Part shown: in pieces, positions 1-12,700 of the stretch
How the letters are laid out: each line of letters opens with the position of its first letter
How positions within the stretch are numbered: the first letter of the stretch is position 1
NCBI RefSeq assembly: GCF_036898095.1
Contig: NC_090739.1
Span: forward strand, 62,542,342-62,606,341
DNA length: 64,000 nucleotides
Direction: 5' to 3'
DNA from: Palaemon carinicauda
Lineage: Eukaryota; Arthropoda; Malacostraca; Decapoda; Palaemonidae
Made by a program: the position numbers and the translations under genes
Notes under the pieces: model-generated
What the model was told of the DNA's origin: nothing
The model's input: the letters and a program-made list of their open reading frames with translations, nothing else
Databases searched by the model: none

Positions 1-1184
1 TCTTTCACCTCTAAAGAAAGCACTCCTAACTCTCTTTATATTCTTAGCTTTTCTATCATTGTTCTGATTCCACATAATTCAAATAAACCTGCATTGTAAG
101 GTCTGAACCACTTCAATGCTCTGCATATCTACCCTTCATAGAGTACATCTTATCTTTGCAAAGAGTATACTTGGTGTGAAGGTCAAAGATCTTGAGAAGT
201 TCCCTCATTTTGCAAATAGAGCAAACAAACATTAATAAACTTGGGAGATATACCTTACAATCTTGAATATTTTACTGATAACTTGAACAAACTACTAAGA
301 CTGACAAAACACAAAATTGGAAGAGCTGCTCAAGAGTGTGTTGAAGCTGCCAACGACCAAGCAAATATGGATAGCCATTTGTTCAACAAGGCGGCACCTA
401 GTAAAGGGGGGAGTATTGCATGACAGGAGAGAGCTACTGTATACAAGGTAACATATATTACCAATAAGATTTCTAGAAGTTTTTATTTTACAGGCTGGAG
501 CTATACTTTCATAGGAGAAAGCAATAAATTTCAGGAAGAGTCATTGAAATCATTTTTATCAAACTACAAACAACGTTTAGTTTCTGTTAAACACTTACTT
601 CTTCTCTTAGGACACTCAAGGTACTTCTGTATGTAGCTCCATGATTATTCCAGGTAAGAGATAAACATTCATCATCCATAATGGAATCCCTCACTTCTGT
701 GAAAAAAAAGTTTTGATAATTAAAAACACTTGTGACTCACTTTAAATACTGGAGGACAAAACCAGAAATTTCCCAAAATACTTTAGCATGTGACCTCCAT
801 AAATGATTAATGCTGTATTGACTTTGCTACGTTATTATCCAATATATAATTTTACCAAAACAGAAATACTGTAATGGTCTAGAAATTGCACAAGTGTTTA
901 GAAATTACAGTCTATGGTTTATAATTATTTATACAATACAAAAAAAATTATTTGCTTCAGGGAGAAAAATCAGTTAAATCAATACAACTCAACACTTACA
1001 CTACAGGTAGGTTATTAAATGATGAGCAAGACATATTTTTCATTCACAATAAATAAAAACTGCTTTTGTTTATACTGTCCTACCAATTTATACATACATT
1101 CCCTATGCAGGCAATGTAATGTGGGAAATTCCTATTGTTTATGTATGGGTAATTTTCCATTACTGTATATAAAATATAACAAAT
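1..1184. other. AT-rich sequence without a recognisable gene
   Basis: No exon, RNA gene or terminal-repeat structure was recognised here. One 60-codon open frame (241-423, plus strand) starts at TTG rather than ATG and ends in TGA. Its Leu/Ala/Gln-rich helical character could be the decayed C-terminal end of a retroelement integrase, but there is no diagnostic motif, so I do not call it a gene. Confidence 0.4.
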
Positions 1185-2157
1185 TTTAAGAGTAATTTGT
1201 ATTTTTCTTAGTTATACAAACCTGAGTCCCTTAAAGCAAAGAATATGTTTTCAACGGAGCCTGATTGGCCATTGAATTCGTTAACGAGGTGCTTAATGAC
1301 AGGTGGTGATCAAGGCCGAGGAGCACCACCTCCAACCTGTTGAAAGCTCTTCACTTTAGACCTTTAGCTTAGAACTGAGAAGGATGGTTGAGGTAGGAAG
1401 TTTAGCTTTAAATGAATCTGGTTTGTATAGTTATAAAAATATAAAATATTAAACATTTATTTGTCTTTACATGTAAACAAACTTTTTGTCCTTTTAAATA
1501 GGAAGACTTACTGATTGGTGGGTCGGAAGTTGCCCCGAATTGAAACTGGATGGTTCTTTTTCTTCCCTAGAAGTGTCAATCTGTCTGATACCATCTACCA
1601 TTGGGATGAACAGGCTGATAGGGTCTGGCCTGTACAAGAAGATTGGTACTACCATCCAAGTACTGTATGTGGTCAAAAGAGGGATCCCTTCCCCGTAATG
1701 GGGATAGCTGTCTGAATAGTATACCTGGCATATGATGCCCAAAAGGTTGGTATATATTTCACCATCCTCCCCCTCCTAAAGAATAGATGTTTGCAAACAA
1801 TCATGCCCCTAGTCGGAAGTACAGAGAGAGTAGATCTACAGACGGTTTAACAAAAACTGAATGTAAAGTCCATTCTTGCACATATGAGTGTCTTGTTTCA
1901 CATTCATAGCAATCAACAACCAGAATTTACTTCCTGAAAGAAAAGGATAGTGAAAAGTTTGATTAAAGGCATAACAGTATGTCTTTACTTGTTGCAGCCA
2001 AAACCATAAGTGAAGAGCTATTGACTGGTCATGGGACCAAGCTCCTTGCCCTCGCTCCCACCTGTTACTTAGCGGCTTGTTTAACAATCAACGCAGCTCG
2101 CACTGAAAATAAATTCCCTACCTAAAAGGACGTTGGTTTGTATTTTGACCAAGAACA
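1185..2157 (-). mobile_element. Short internally deleted DIRS-type remnant
   Basis: The left edge (near 1195-1230, a TTTGTATTTTTCTTAG stretch followed by TACAAACC) matches the reverse complement of the 3' outer end of the better preserved copy at 28235-36776. The right edge (about 2115-2155, GGTTTGTATT then AAGAACAAAT) matches the reverse complement of its 5' outer end. At about 1415-1502 both outer ends recur head to tail, as expected for the internal complementary region of a minus-oriented element. No RT, RNase H or recombinase coding remains, so this is a structure-only derivative of under 1 kb. The boundaries are approximate because the copy is old. Confidence 0.5.
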
Positions 2158-3685
2158 AATAGAAATTATGTTATTAATAATGGGTGCCACAAAAAATTGT
2201 AAATTCCACGATATTTTAATTTCTAAAGAAACTGGAAATTACTATAAGAAATGGACCAAGTGCTGGCTATTGCGTCATTTTCCCCCTAATGACTAATGAG
2301 GGCAGTGACATTATAACCTCCTTATCGATCAATTGAAATGTGAACACAGTTTAATTGTTTAAGTCCATTCTTTACTTTTGAGAGACTGATGGTGGATTAC
2401 TGCACATGCGTCATTTGCAATCGGTTTAGGCTAAGTAGCTTTTACGGTTATGTGCAATCATTAGCTAGTTTTTTAACAAATTAAGAGCTTAAAGTACCTA
2501 TGCATATGTTCTCAAATGTTTTGCAACAAACATTATTTCCAACCCATTCTCCTGAGTTCCAGCATGACAGTCGTCACATGATGACATCACCCAGAGGGGA
2601 GTTCAGTCTATTTTGAAATTTCAGTAATTGAGCATATATAAAACACTTTCCACTGAAGCATAGCTGTTTTTGCTCATCAAAAAGTAAAAAGTATCACCGA
2701 AATGATGTTCAACAGGCTGGCGTCCGCAGCACATCCATTTAGCACTTGCAAAACAAAGGAGCAAGAAGATAATGCTTATTTGCAAGCAATGCAAGCCATA
2801 GTGGAGTGAAGACCATTTGAGAGACATGATATAAAATTTCAGGTAATTAAGATACTGTACTTTATTTCGCGCCAACTACATGAACCATATATTTTTCCAA
2901 CTGGATATCCTGTGTCTTTTATGCATTTCTAACTACTACTGCAAATTGCTTGTTCTTGGTGTTTCCCTATCCCAAACCCTGGTTTCTCATTTGGGTTCAA
3001 ACAGCCTAATTGGTTTTATATGGGGAGGTACAAAACCTTCAAAGTGGGTGGCTTGTCCCATTATTCATGGTCACAAATGGATAAAACAAAAGATAGTAAG
3101 TAGGAAAATTATATGGTTAATGTATTTTGCTAGAAATGAAAGTATCGTATATCTCAAATTTAGCAGCCAAAGACAACAGATTTCTTAATGCAATATCAAA
3201 TAGCTCTAATAACAAATGGTAAAAAAAAAAAAAATACTGCAAATAAACATTAATTCATTGCTCCTCTCTTCTGACAAGCAGTACATTGATGTGTTATGCA
3301 TGCCATCAGCATAGGTCACTGTGAAAGCAACAAAATCACCAATAATTTAAACATGTTCCTCAAATGGGTTCCTCACAATTACTTGCATTTGAAAAGTTCA
3401 ATCTACCTATAAATACATCAGGAATACTTATTTTTTCCATTATGAGTATTATGCATTAATAGATTATCTACCCACATTTTAATTAACGGCCAGGACCATT
3501 TCAACCAAATACAAAGGCTCCCAAAACTTACCACTGTCAAAAGCATGTGTACACAACACATGTGCAGTAACTCACAATCAGATAACCAGTTTCCCAGAAA
3601 TAAACAATGGACTTGGAAAAGGAAATGGGGTTCACGTTTAAGTTTCACTAGAAAATAAAGTATCATATATCAACCAAAACGGCCT
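2158..3685. other. Non-coding AT-rich sequence, nothing recognised
   Basis: Short open frames occur on both strands (for example 2880-3188 plus and 2621-2875 minus), but they have no domain signature, no splice context and AT-rich random composition. I see no RNA gene and no repeat boundary. Confidence 0.4.
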
Positions 3686-3689
3686 TTGC

Positions 3690-4180
3690 ATGGACGTCTG
3701 CCATACAAAATCTTAAGCAACTGGACCAGCCTGGCCTCATGACTACGCCAACACTGTGCTTGGATAACGAGCTTGAATTTTACCAACCACGACTTGCAAC
3801 GTACCGATGCTTTAAGAAAACACTATTCGACGTCAACTAGCATCAGTAACGCTTCACGTTCGTACCCGACAAGCGTTACCACCTGCCTGTTGCTGAGTGA
3901 CAGCTGGACGCGTCAAACTATCCCAGATGACCCATGACGCGGCAACCTGACTCTACGTACTTCAAGATTATACACATATTTCACGTTCTTTTTAAAAAAT
4001 AACGCCGAATTCCATATATGTACCTTTGGTACTCCAGGTAGGAGGGAAAACAATCGAAACATAAACCAGCAGAAAGTTGAGAAACGGCCGGAAGTAGTTG
4101 CGTCCTTTGTGGCGGCCGCTCTTGAGGTTCCACTCCACACACCTGCGCCAGATGTCAACAAACAAAGATGCATCTGATAG
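3690..4180 (+). promoter_or_regulatory. CpG-rich block, possible promoter and 5' UTR exon
   Basis: CpG dinucleotides are far denser here than in the flanking AT-rich DNA. The block contains an ETS-type core CCGGAAGT at 4088-4095. A good donor, CAG|GTAGGA, follows position 4037. A spliced 5' UTR is needed for the downstream CPLANE1 gene (acceptor at 13611-13612), so this could be its first non-coding exon and promoter, about 9.6 kb upstream. It could equally be the promoter of an unseen minus-strand gene running to the left. No TATA box or initiator was identified. Speculative. Confidence 0.25.
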
Positions 4181-4911
4181 ATATTTTAGAGTGTTGTTAC
4201 AGCGAAGGTATTCAACTACTTTCATATTTTGAAAGGTTAAACCAATGTATTCTTAATTTCTGTTAGATATCTTTTACATTTTAATTGAACTGATTCTGTA
4301 TTTGATTAAATTAGCTCGCAATTATGACTGTGATGTCGTTTCGGAAATTGAAAAAAGAACCCTTAAAAGATTTATTATTTCTGGGTGTATAAAAAATAAT
4401 ATTTTATCGGAATATATGAATTTTTATTGAACCAGTTTTCTAGTACTGAATTCCAAAGAAACTATTTCATATCTAAATATCTTCCAGATGCGTTAAATGT
4501 TTTCTCGTGTTCTTAAATTTTCAGCGTTAAAGAACCCAAACAAAAGCCTTTCGATATGAGTTGAAGATAGTGATGTTGGAGTACTGATTCTCATAAACTG
4601 TACAGATTAAACTACACCAGCTGCCTATTGAAGCTACAGTAATTTCTAAGATATATTTAATGATTCCTCGTTATCAGAACTGGGCGTCAAAAAATATTCA
4701 AGAGAATTGCTTCATATCGTATCAACGCGAAAATATTTACAGACGGTTTCAAGATATTTGAATAGCTTACTAGTGTTCTTAATTCCTATGGAGAAACGTA
4801 ATGGAAATAAAACTACATCATGGCGGGATGTTGCCTCTCGTGTGGATCTGGAAAGGGAAAGAGCAAATAAAAAATAGGATGCGAACTTTGTACTGGTAGT
4901 AAAGTAGGTAA

Positions 4912-5125
4912 GGTTGGCAAAGGCACCAGCCACCCATTGAGATACTGTCGCTAGAGTTATTTGGGTCCTTTTACTTGCCAGACAACACTACATTGAATCC
5001 CTCTGTAGTTACGGCTCATTTCCCCTTTACCTACACATACGCCAAATAGGCTGGCCTATTTTTTTACACATTTTATCTTTCCTCGTAGACTTGACAACAC
5101 TAAGTTGACTGAAAAGTCAACACAA
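4912..5125 (+). repeat. Copy of an interspersed decapod-type repeat
   Basis: This stretch is alignable by eye with 25915-26150: both have CACCAGCCACC, then GAGATACT, CGCTAGAG, CCAGACA, ACTACATTG, TGGCCTATT and TGACAACACT in the same order and spacing. Here it is the 5' part only. The other copy continues into an (AAT)n tail. This suggests a retroposed family of unknown class. Confidence 0.6.
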
Positions 5126-5129
5126 GGCT

Positions 5130-8100
5130 CAACTAAAATCCCCGACGGGAAAACGAGGTTGAAGAAGCACTCAGAGATGTGCCAATTCTTACTGCGAGAT
5201 CTACCTTAAATGGAAATGTTGCAAATTTAGCTGATGGTGGAATTAGAGAAGCAGTAAATAAGACATAAAGCATGGTTGCTGATACCAAAAAAATATTTCG
5301 TACTGGGGCATTCTTGCAGAAACAGGAATATGGCCAGTGTCTTGCTCAATAGACTATAAAAAAGATACCTTTCCACTGCATCGTAAATTCTGATGAAAAG
5401 AGACTAATCAGAAGAGACAATTGAAGATCAACTGAAGAACCCCTGTGGAAGGTGCTGGCGTAGTAGAATTGAAGATGATGTGAATATGGAATAGAAAGGG
5501 AAGAAAAAAGAAATTGTGAGAAGGGGGTCTTGGAAAAATATTTAAAAGATATGTGAAACTATTAATGAGAAGAAAAAATGGATGAAAAAATGATATTCAT
5601 AGAAGGAAATGATAATAATGAATGCAAGGTTAAACAAGTTCAGACTAAAAGCACATTTCGGGGGATGACATATGCAACCTATTCATATAAATAAAAGAAT
5701 ATTATACAGAACGTTTGTTTTTCTGCTCAAAATTAGGAAAATTAAAAAAAAAAAAGATAGAAATGTATGTATGTTGCAAAATCCTAGCATGGAGCTGGTG
5801 GTACATATAAGTAGGGCCAGGAATTTGAAAGAAAAGATTAGAATGACCAAATTTATCACAATAGGTTACCAAAACTGATAACAAGTTATCAAGTTATCCC
5901 AATTGATTTCAAGTTATTATCCCAATTGATTTTAAGTCATTATCCCAACTGATTTCAAGCTTGAATAGGATGAAATTAAAGTTTAAAACTTTCATTAAGA
6001 CTGTTGATTATGGTAACAGGAAAAAGCTTAGATGCTTTGCATCTATTAAGTGACAGTGACCGAAAACTTATTTTGCGGAATGCATATTTAGGAACCAGTG
6101 ATGAAGACGGTGTATTTAATGCTTTGGATCCGATTCAGAATGTAGAGAATATAAGTTTGTTATTCAAGAAAAGCGCGGTGGGTGGGACTACCCATTTCAT
6201 GCTGAAATACCGTATGATCCTGAAATTCGAAGGGCTATTCATGATCATGGCGTCAAAGTTATGTTGAAATGAGACACCCATAGCATAATTGATAGGTACC
6301 GCGTGATCACCTGCTTCCACTGTTAAAGGAATGAACCTTTTGGAAAGACTGATGATAAAGTGTACGGGAAATGTATAGGGAATCATAGCACCAGGGAATG
6401 TAATTCCAAGAAGTCAAATGTTTAAATCAAACTAAGCTGAAAAACAAAATGAACATATAGGGAATTCAAGAAATTACAAAGCTTTGTACATGGAATTGGT
6501 GAAACTTAAGCATTTAGTGAGTTATTGGTATTATACTTATTGATTAATAAAGTTGAATGGGTAACAACTTTAACTGGACATACACTGGACTTTGATTTAA
6601 GTGATGGAATGAATAATGTTGTATCAGATATTAAATGGAAGACAAATGCACCATTTCTTCAGTGCACATGTTCATAACTTTCAGATTACCTGAGCACAAA
6701 CATGAGGTGCTAAATAAAATAAGCTTTACTGCTGCTCTCGAAATAAATTAGATTTCTCTCCTTGTGTATTTATTAATGAAGTTACGAAGAAAATAAATGA
6801 TGTTGTCAATATTCTCTGCATTCATGGTAACCAACGTTTATTATGCTCTATACAGGTTGATTGCTTTATAACTATATATGATAGGGTGAATAGAAATTAA
6901 TATTATAACATGTGCCCATCGATGAAAATGACTATAGCTGTTAAGGACAGATCTCGTTGGTCTGATGGGGAGACGATCTACCAAGAAGGGGAAAAAATGA
7001 ATACTAAAAGAAACAGGAAGCATCACCACACATAAATAAGTTATGTATCACATCCTAAATAGTGTAATGTAAAAAAAAAAAAAAAAAAAAAAATCCTGGA
7101 TGAGTAGGCTTATAACGGAACTGGCTAATAAATTTCTTTAATTATTTAAAAGCAAATTAGAACATATAGTCGGGTCTTTTATAGATATTCCATATCAGAT
7201 TGCTGCTGCGCCAGATGCATATAAAAAGAATAACGAGATTTATTAATGCAACAACAGATGAAGTCACCAGGATTATTAAGGGGATAAAGAAATCAAATTG
7301 TGTGATTGATTCGATGCTAATATCAGAAATAACTGGAGAAGAAAACGTTTCTAGTCTTGCCATCATAATTTAACTAATAGTAAATACAGCAGTAAATGAA
7401 CTGCTACTTGATGATATATGATTCAATTGGTATTGAACATGAATCTTATGAGTATATAAAAGATTACTTGGTTGACAGAAACTATTGTGTACGAACTAAA
7501 AACTCTCACGCATCATATGAAGCAGTAGAGAGGTAGCCTGCCCCAGGAAAGTGTATTAGGGAAAATCTTATTTTGTATCTATACTTTAAGTCTATAGAAA
7601 TAATACTACAGAGACACAAAGTTCAAAATATTTGCAGATGATACATACATCATTGGAATTCTCCATACATGACATTGACGATACCGCCAAAACTTTAAAC
7701 TACGTTCTTACTATTGATAGGGAATGGGTGACGATTAAATAAATGAAACTAAATAAAGATAACACTAAGTTTCTGGTGGGTTGAAAGAAAAGCAACTTGA
7801 GGAACCTAGATGACATTCAAATATATGTTAATAACAACCTGGTCTCGATATCTAAGGGAGTTCGTGGCCTAGGTGTATCACTTGACTGCAATTTATCTCT
7901 CAGTGATCAAATAAATAATGTAGTAAGGATAGCTGGATATCACTTTAGAAATGTTGCTTTTGTAAAGAAGTATCTGGATGAATATTCTGTGAAGAGACTT
8001 GTAATTAAGTATGTTATTACCAGGACTGATTACTGTGACTTTATCTATTACAATCTACCCAAAGTACAACCTAAGCAATTACAAAACTAATAAACAGGGG

Positions 8101-8510
8101 AGCAAGACTAATAAAAGATTTCCCACTCCGAGAAAGGATTACTCATAGACTAACTGAATTACACTGACTGTCTAACAAGTTAGAATATAGTTTAAGATAT
8201 GTGCAATGATTCATCAGGTTATCAGGAATGGTTTCCAAAATATCTAAGAGAATTGATACACATCGTGCAGCCAATGAATCGTGTCGACACGAGAATAGTT
8301 ATAGAGTTCGAGTTATGGGCTAAGCTGTGCATCTACTGTAGGTTATTGAGCTTTCAATTATGTGACCCCAAGACTATATAACACGTTCTCACTAGTCGTA
8401 CGAAAGAATGAAGATATTAATGCTTTCAAGAAGAAAATGAAGACTCTTGTTTTCCAAGTGTTTTGATTATATGGATTTGGTTATTAACGCGACATACCCT
8501 GTGATACTCT
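5130..8510 (+). mobile_element. Decayed non-LTR retrotransposon (jockey/CR1-like LINE)
   Basis: Reverse transcriptase fragments lie in order on the plus strand. A PQESVLGKILF segment near 7540 corresponds to the Q-G-S-x-L-G-P motif. A KIFADDTYI segment near 7625-7655 carries the FADD catalytic box. The best frame, 7797-8090, holds LGVSLDCNLS, QINNVVRIAGYH, KKYLDEYSVKRLV and TDYC, the region after the catalytic core in jockey/CR1-type RTs. The frame then continues with several stops to about 8500 (LFSKCFDYMDL). Stops and frameshifts throughout make it inactive. The left boundary is uncertain; 5130-7400 is assigned only because it is colinear and contains no other recognisable feature. Confidence 0.6.
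7797..8090 (+). pseudogene. LINE reverse transcriptase C-terminal fragment
   Basis: This is a 97-codon open stretch of the decayed LINE. The order 'LGVSLD...LS...QINNVVRIAGYHFRN...KKYLDE...VKRLV...TRTDYC' is typical of the thumb and post-catalytic region of jockey/CR1-like reverse transcriptases. It has no in-frame link to the FADD motif near 7640 and stops after LQN. It is a relic, not a functional gene. Confidence 0.65.
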
Positions 8511-8539
8511 AAACACCCAAAGAAGGTATACAACAAACA

Positions 8540-8775
8540 TATCCTCCAGGTCCTGTTGGCCATAGGGTTTCTATCTGTGATATGATCCAGAATACAGCAA
8601 AGTAAGGAGCACCTGTCCTGTATGTTCTAGAGCTTTCAAATATACGGCCCCAGGATTGGTTGATAAGCTTCCCATTAGACATTCGAAGGACTCGTGAAAA
8701 CACTTTTATTCCTGAAAAGTTATGATACCATGGACTTTACAATTGACAAGGCACAGGACTTTTCCATGTTATACA
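8540..8775 (+). mobile_element. Second LINE 3' end, tandem to the first
   Basis: The plus strand again reads SRAFKYTAPG...DKLP and, after a frame break, YDTMDFTID. This is the same 3' terminal part of the LINE ORF2 that precedes it, but a different copy. The close spacing suggests insertion of one 5'-truncated LINE next to another. Confidence 0.45.
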
Positions 8776-10227
8776 AGACCAGGAAAACAGCCCTCAAAGT
8801 AATACAAAGTAAAGTCACAGTATTGATTAGGAGCTATATAGTAGTTTGTACATAAGTAGGCCTATAAATGAATATATGGTGTAGTTTTCCATGTCAAAAG
8901 ATAATAAATGTGTTATGTGGTCTTTGGTATGTTATAATAGTGAAGGATAATTTTGTTATGCTGCATTTTAGGTATATATTTTTTTCTAGTGGTCAATTAT
9001 TGACAGTAGTCATAAAAATAAAAGTGTAAATTAAAGAAGCTTTCAAGATATCAGTCCAAAATTGTTGGGTCTAAAACATTTTAACTGAATGACATGAGAC
9101 TCACTACCAAAAATTAACAATAAGAAAACGCTTCATGCAGTTGTACTTATCATCAGTCGGATAAGGCAAGTGAGAAATTACAAAGTGTCAAATTTCGGCA
9201 AAACTTCAAATGTCATTTCGTGATTGATTTGGTCGTGTCGTATACGAAGTGTAATTTTATAGTATTTGGTATGTATTATAATGGTATGATATGCAAATGT
9301 GACTGCGGTATCACATCAAGATTATCAATATTTTATGTATAATCAAACGTACACAGCCTGAGATAAGTATCCCTACTTATTTCGGGTGGGGAGCGAGATC
9401 TATGTTTATTACAAGTAACCCTATCCTCTGAGTTTAGAGGTAACTAATACACACTGGTCTTGCAGACAGCAGCTGTATTTGTAGTCTGTCTGAAAAAACA
9501 GTAAATCATTCAGTAAAATAGTATTCCTACCAGCAAAGACTGTACCTGGTGAAGAGAAAATGAACAGTCAACATTACCGTTTAGAATTACTGAACTTGCA
9601 GGCTAATGTAACAGCGATACAGGTCAGAATGAGATTAAAGTCAGGATAGTTTTGCCCAAATTTATTTGAATAGCCGGGGTGTATATATGATACGGCCACC
9701 TGCATGTATGATTACGGCTAACTTAGAATACTGCAGTGTAAGGGGGGTTGCAGGGGAGCGTTAGCCCCCCGTTAGGTAAGTAGGTAAGGACATAGCTTGT
9801 AGGTTAGGTTAGGTGGGAAAGTTGAGTTTAGTTGATGTCCATTTTTAATCCGCAAAGGAGGAACTGGCCGCTGAGATACAAAGGCTCCGACTAGCCTTTT
9901 AGCTTAATGCTTATGGTGCATATATAACTTAGACGTAGCCTGTGTTGTGTTGCCCTTGGCCATAGTTTACATGCATAAGTTGATACCATTTGTGTTTCAG
10001 ATCCAGATTGCATGGCTTGTGCCTTTTGGTTATTGTTTCTTTTTCAGTCGACTGGCAAATGTAAATTCGAATGAGGATAGCATAAATCTATGTAATGTTA
10101 TTTTATTCATAAATGAATAAACTGTGCTTCTTGGCTGGAAGGCCATTGTTTTAATTGTGGCCCACCAGAGGTTGACTACCTGAGTCATTCAGAACTTTAT
10201 TGCTGGTAGAGTTTTAGAATCTATTTG
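8776..10227. other. Intergenic or 5' intron sequence, no gene seen
   Basis: This AT-rich stretch has no recognised coding. A small G/C-rich patch at 9730-9830 contains GGGGAGCGTTAGCCCCCC and three GGTTA units. That is too short to be telomeric and is probably part of an unrecognised repeat. Confidence 0.35.
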
Positions 10228-11766
10228 TTCCTACACATAATGTAAGCCTTCCACTTTCAATAGGAGTATGAATTCCGGAAAGCTGTAAAGACCTTTTAAA
10301 CTTTTAACGAGGTAATAATAGTACCACTAGGTCCCAGTGCTTGGTTCTCATTAGAACAAGCACTAGCTCCCGGTACTCGGGTTTAAGTTCTCACAAACAC
10401 ACTCTGCTTGTGGTTGGTTTTTGCGAGAACTTGCACAGGCTCTACCAGTAGGAGCAAAGAACACCAGCCTTCTTTCCCTTCCTGGACATTCAACTCTCAC
10501 AGGTGGACTTCGTTGTAGAACCCAAAGTCCCCCCCAGGGAACTTCTTCCAGATTCAGCCGAGCAGCTTCTTGTAGACCTTTGGATAGATACAGTTATATA
10601 TTTTAGCTTAGACCCTAAGCTTGACATTACCATTCAGATGGAAAGCAAGGACCTTTCAACCTCAGCATCCCTTACCAATGGGCCTTCAGATCTTGAAGGA
10701 ACAAGAGGAATTCACTTAAAGTCTCCCTAATGGTTCTTCAAGTTTTTTCAGTCAACTCCTCCGTGGAAGGTTGACTAGATACCAGTAACTAACCTCACCG
10801 TTTCAAAGGTTACGATTTGCCATCTAAAGAAGGACCAGTGCTTTATTGTTGTTTAGCAGGAAAGACTTGTTGCGCTCAGTGGTTCTGAATGATACCTGCA
10901 CCTTTATATTTATCCATCAGATATTTTTCTTGTCCTCTATGCTTTGGTTTCCAGTTCAAAACCAGAGCTTCAGACTGTCCTTCTCCTCGAGTGTTCTTAC
11001 CCACCTGTCTGATATTTCCCCATTTGTAACTCTCTTCTGGAGGTTTTTCTCAACTATTACTCATCCTGGCTCTCTCCTGGAGGCAATACTCCAGGACACA
11101 GTTATCCACCTTTTACCACGATCAGAGATTTGTGTTCTTTTTTGTAAGGAGCAGATTATGCTGATAACACTTTCATGTCAGCAAATATACTGTATAGTAT
11201 GTATCTCTTATTCAGGCTCAGGGCACTCCAAACACCTGCCATAAATCAATTTCAAAGCGGTTAATGATTCTTCAGAAAGGAAATTCACTGAATGTGATTA
11301 TTGAAAATTATCCATTTCTGTATGAACACTATTTCCCTTTCACAGTATCTGAAAAAGAAGATCTGAGCAAAGCTCCACTTCAATTCAGGAAGCCCTTCCA
11401 GACCCTGTTCTGTCCCACTACAGTATATCTTAACAATTACTGTTGATCACACAACCCTCAACAACTTCCTTCACATTAAGGGGATTGTCCTCTGTAACAT
11501 TAGGTGTCACCTTGAAACTGATGGTCGTTGAATACCGACTTATCATAAAATGTTCACCTGAGTCTGTATGTGACTTATAGCAGTAACTATAGTGGTGATT
11601 GGATGATAAAAACCTCACCAGGGTCTCGACTCCCCTCTTCCGGAGACGCTGCTATTCACAGACACGGCAGGAGGTGTGGGGAACACACGAGAGAGACGGC
11701 ACCACCTCAGGACTGTGATCTGAAAAAGAGAAAGGTGTGCACTTCAACCTGCTGGAAATATGAGCT

Positions 11767-11890
11767 GTGATTTTAGTCTTGCAAGCTTTCCAACAGGGTT
11801 TGATGTGGCACTTGGTAGCGTTGATGAGTGACAACACGACCATAGTGGCCCACGTCAACAAGCAGGGAGGGACTGTTTCACAGGACCGTG
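11767..11890 (+). pseudogene. DIRS RNase H fragment
   Basis: The frame reads VALMSDNTTIVAHVNKQGGTVS. It corresponds to VVISDNTTVVAYINKQGG in the copy at 59762-60232 and VNSDNTTALAYISKQGG at 17789-18502. This is the third catalytic-aspartate block of the DIRS RNase H domain. Flanking sequence is out of frame or deleted. Confidence 0.6.
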
Positions 11891-12119
11891 AGAGTTGGCA
11901 AGGCAGACACACACTAGGGCATTCAACAGTGAAGTGGAGCTGTGAGCAAGATACGTTCCAGGTTCCTCATGAGGAGCTTCAAACAGTCTTGTCCTCCAAA
12001 GGAACTTTGACCTCCTGAATGGAACCACGAAAATCCTTAGATCTCTCAAGGAGGCGACATATTGCAATCTGACACTGAAGACTGTTCTTTCATGCCATGC
12101 TCTCGAGGAAGAAAGTTGG

Positions 12120-12700
12120 AGAGTTACACGACATTTCTTATGCCAGTGGTCATACTGAGGGATGGAAGAAGGTATCGTTTTTGTTCGTTCTGCAGTTTGG
12201 GGCAAAAACAGAAAACAGTGATTCAGGATCCTAGGTTTGAGATCTCCATCTGCTCCCTTAAAGAAGCAACTAGTGATTGAGGCAATCTGCTGCTTTTTTC
12301 TGTGAGGGCATTGAGCTGCTATACAGTACCTCAAAATAACTTGGCTGTTCAGACTTAAGTGCCAGAGACTTTTACTAAGCTCTGGGAAGGTTAAGAAACC
12401 CATCTCCAAGAACACCATCTCCTTCTGGCTTCAGGAAACCATCAAAAGCTACTAAACCCTAGATGAAGCACAAGGAGGCGGACCCTCGAGAGTAAGGGCA
12501 AACGAAATCAGGGAGTATTGGCACAACCTTAGCCATTAGGAAGAATCTGTCCATAGCGTAGAACATGAAGGCCACGGTCTGGAAACATCTGACGACCTTC
12601 ACTGCCCACTGCCTTTAGCCACATAATAACAGGTCCCAGGATACTTTTTCCCAGGAATAGGTGGTAGCCACTCAACAGGTGGTGAAGCAATCCCAGTTCC
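12120..12700 (+). pseudogene. DIRS tyrosine recombinase relic
   Basis: A segment reading like LRDGRRYRF...QDPRFEISICSLKEATSD aligns with RGWGEVTFSFVPKFIAKTQNPGVEDPRFNSFRISS in the copy at 60609-61490 and with 26790-26950. Farther on, recombinase box II appears only as a degraded N-E-I-R, and the C-terminal W/Y block is out of frame. It is clearly non-functional. Confidence 0.5.

Noticed and set aside
241..423. Coding exon or integrase C terminus
   Set aside because: It starts at TTG and has no recognised motif or splice context. The resemblance to integrase tails is too weak to list as a gene.
9800..9830. Telomere-like GGTTA repeats
   Set aside because: Only three units are present, inside ordinary sequence. 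This is too little for an interstitial telomere claim.
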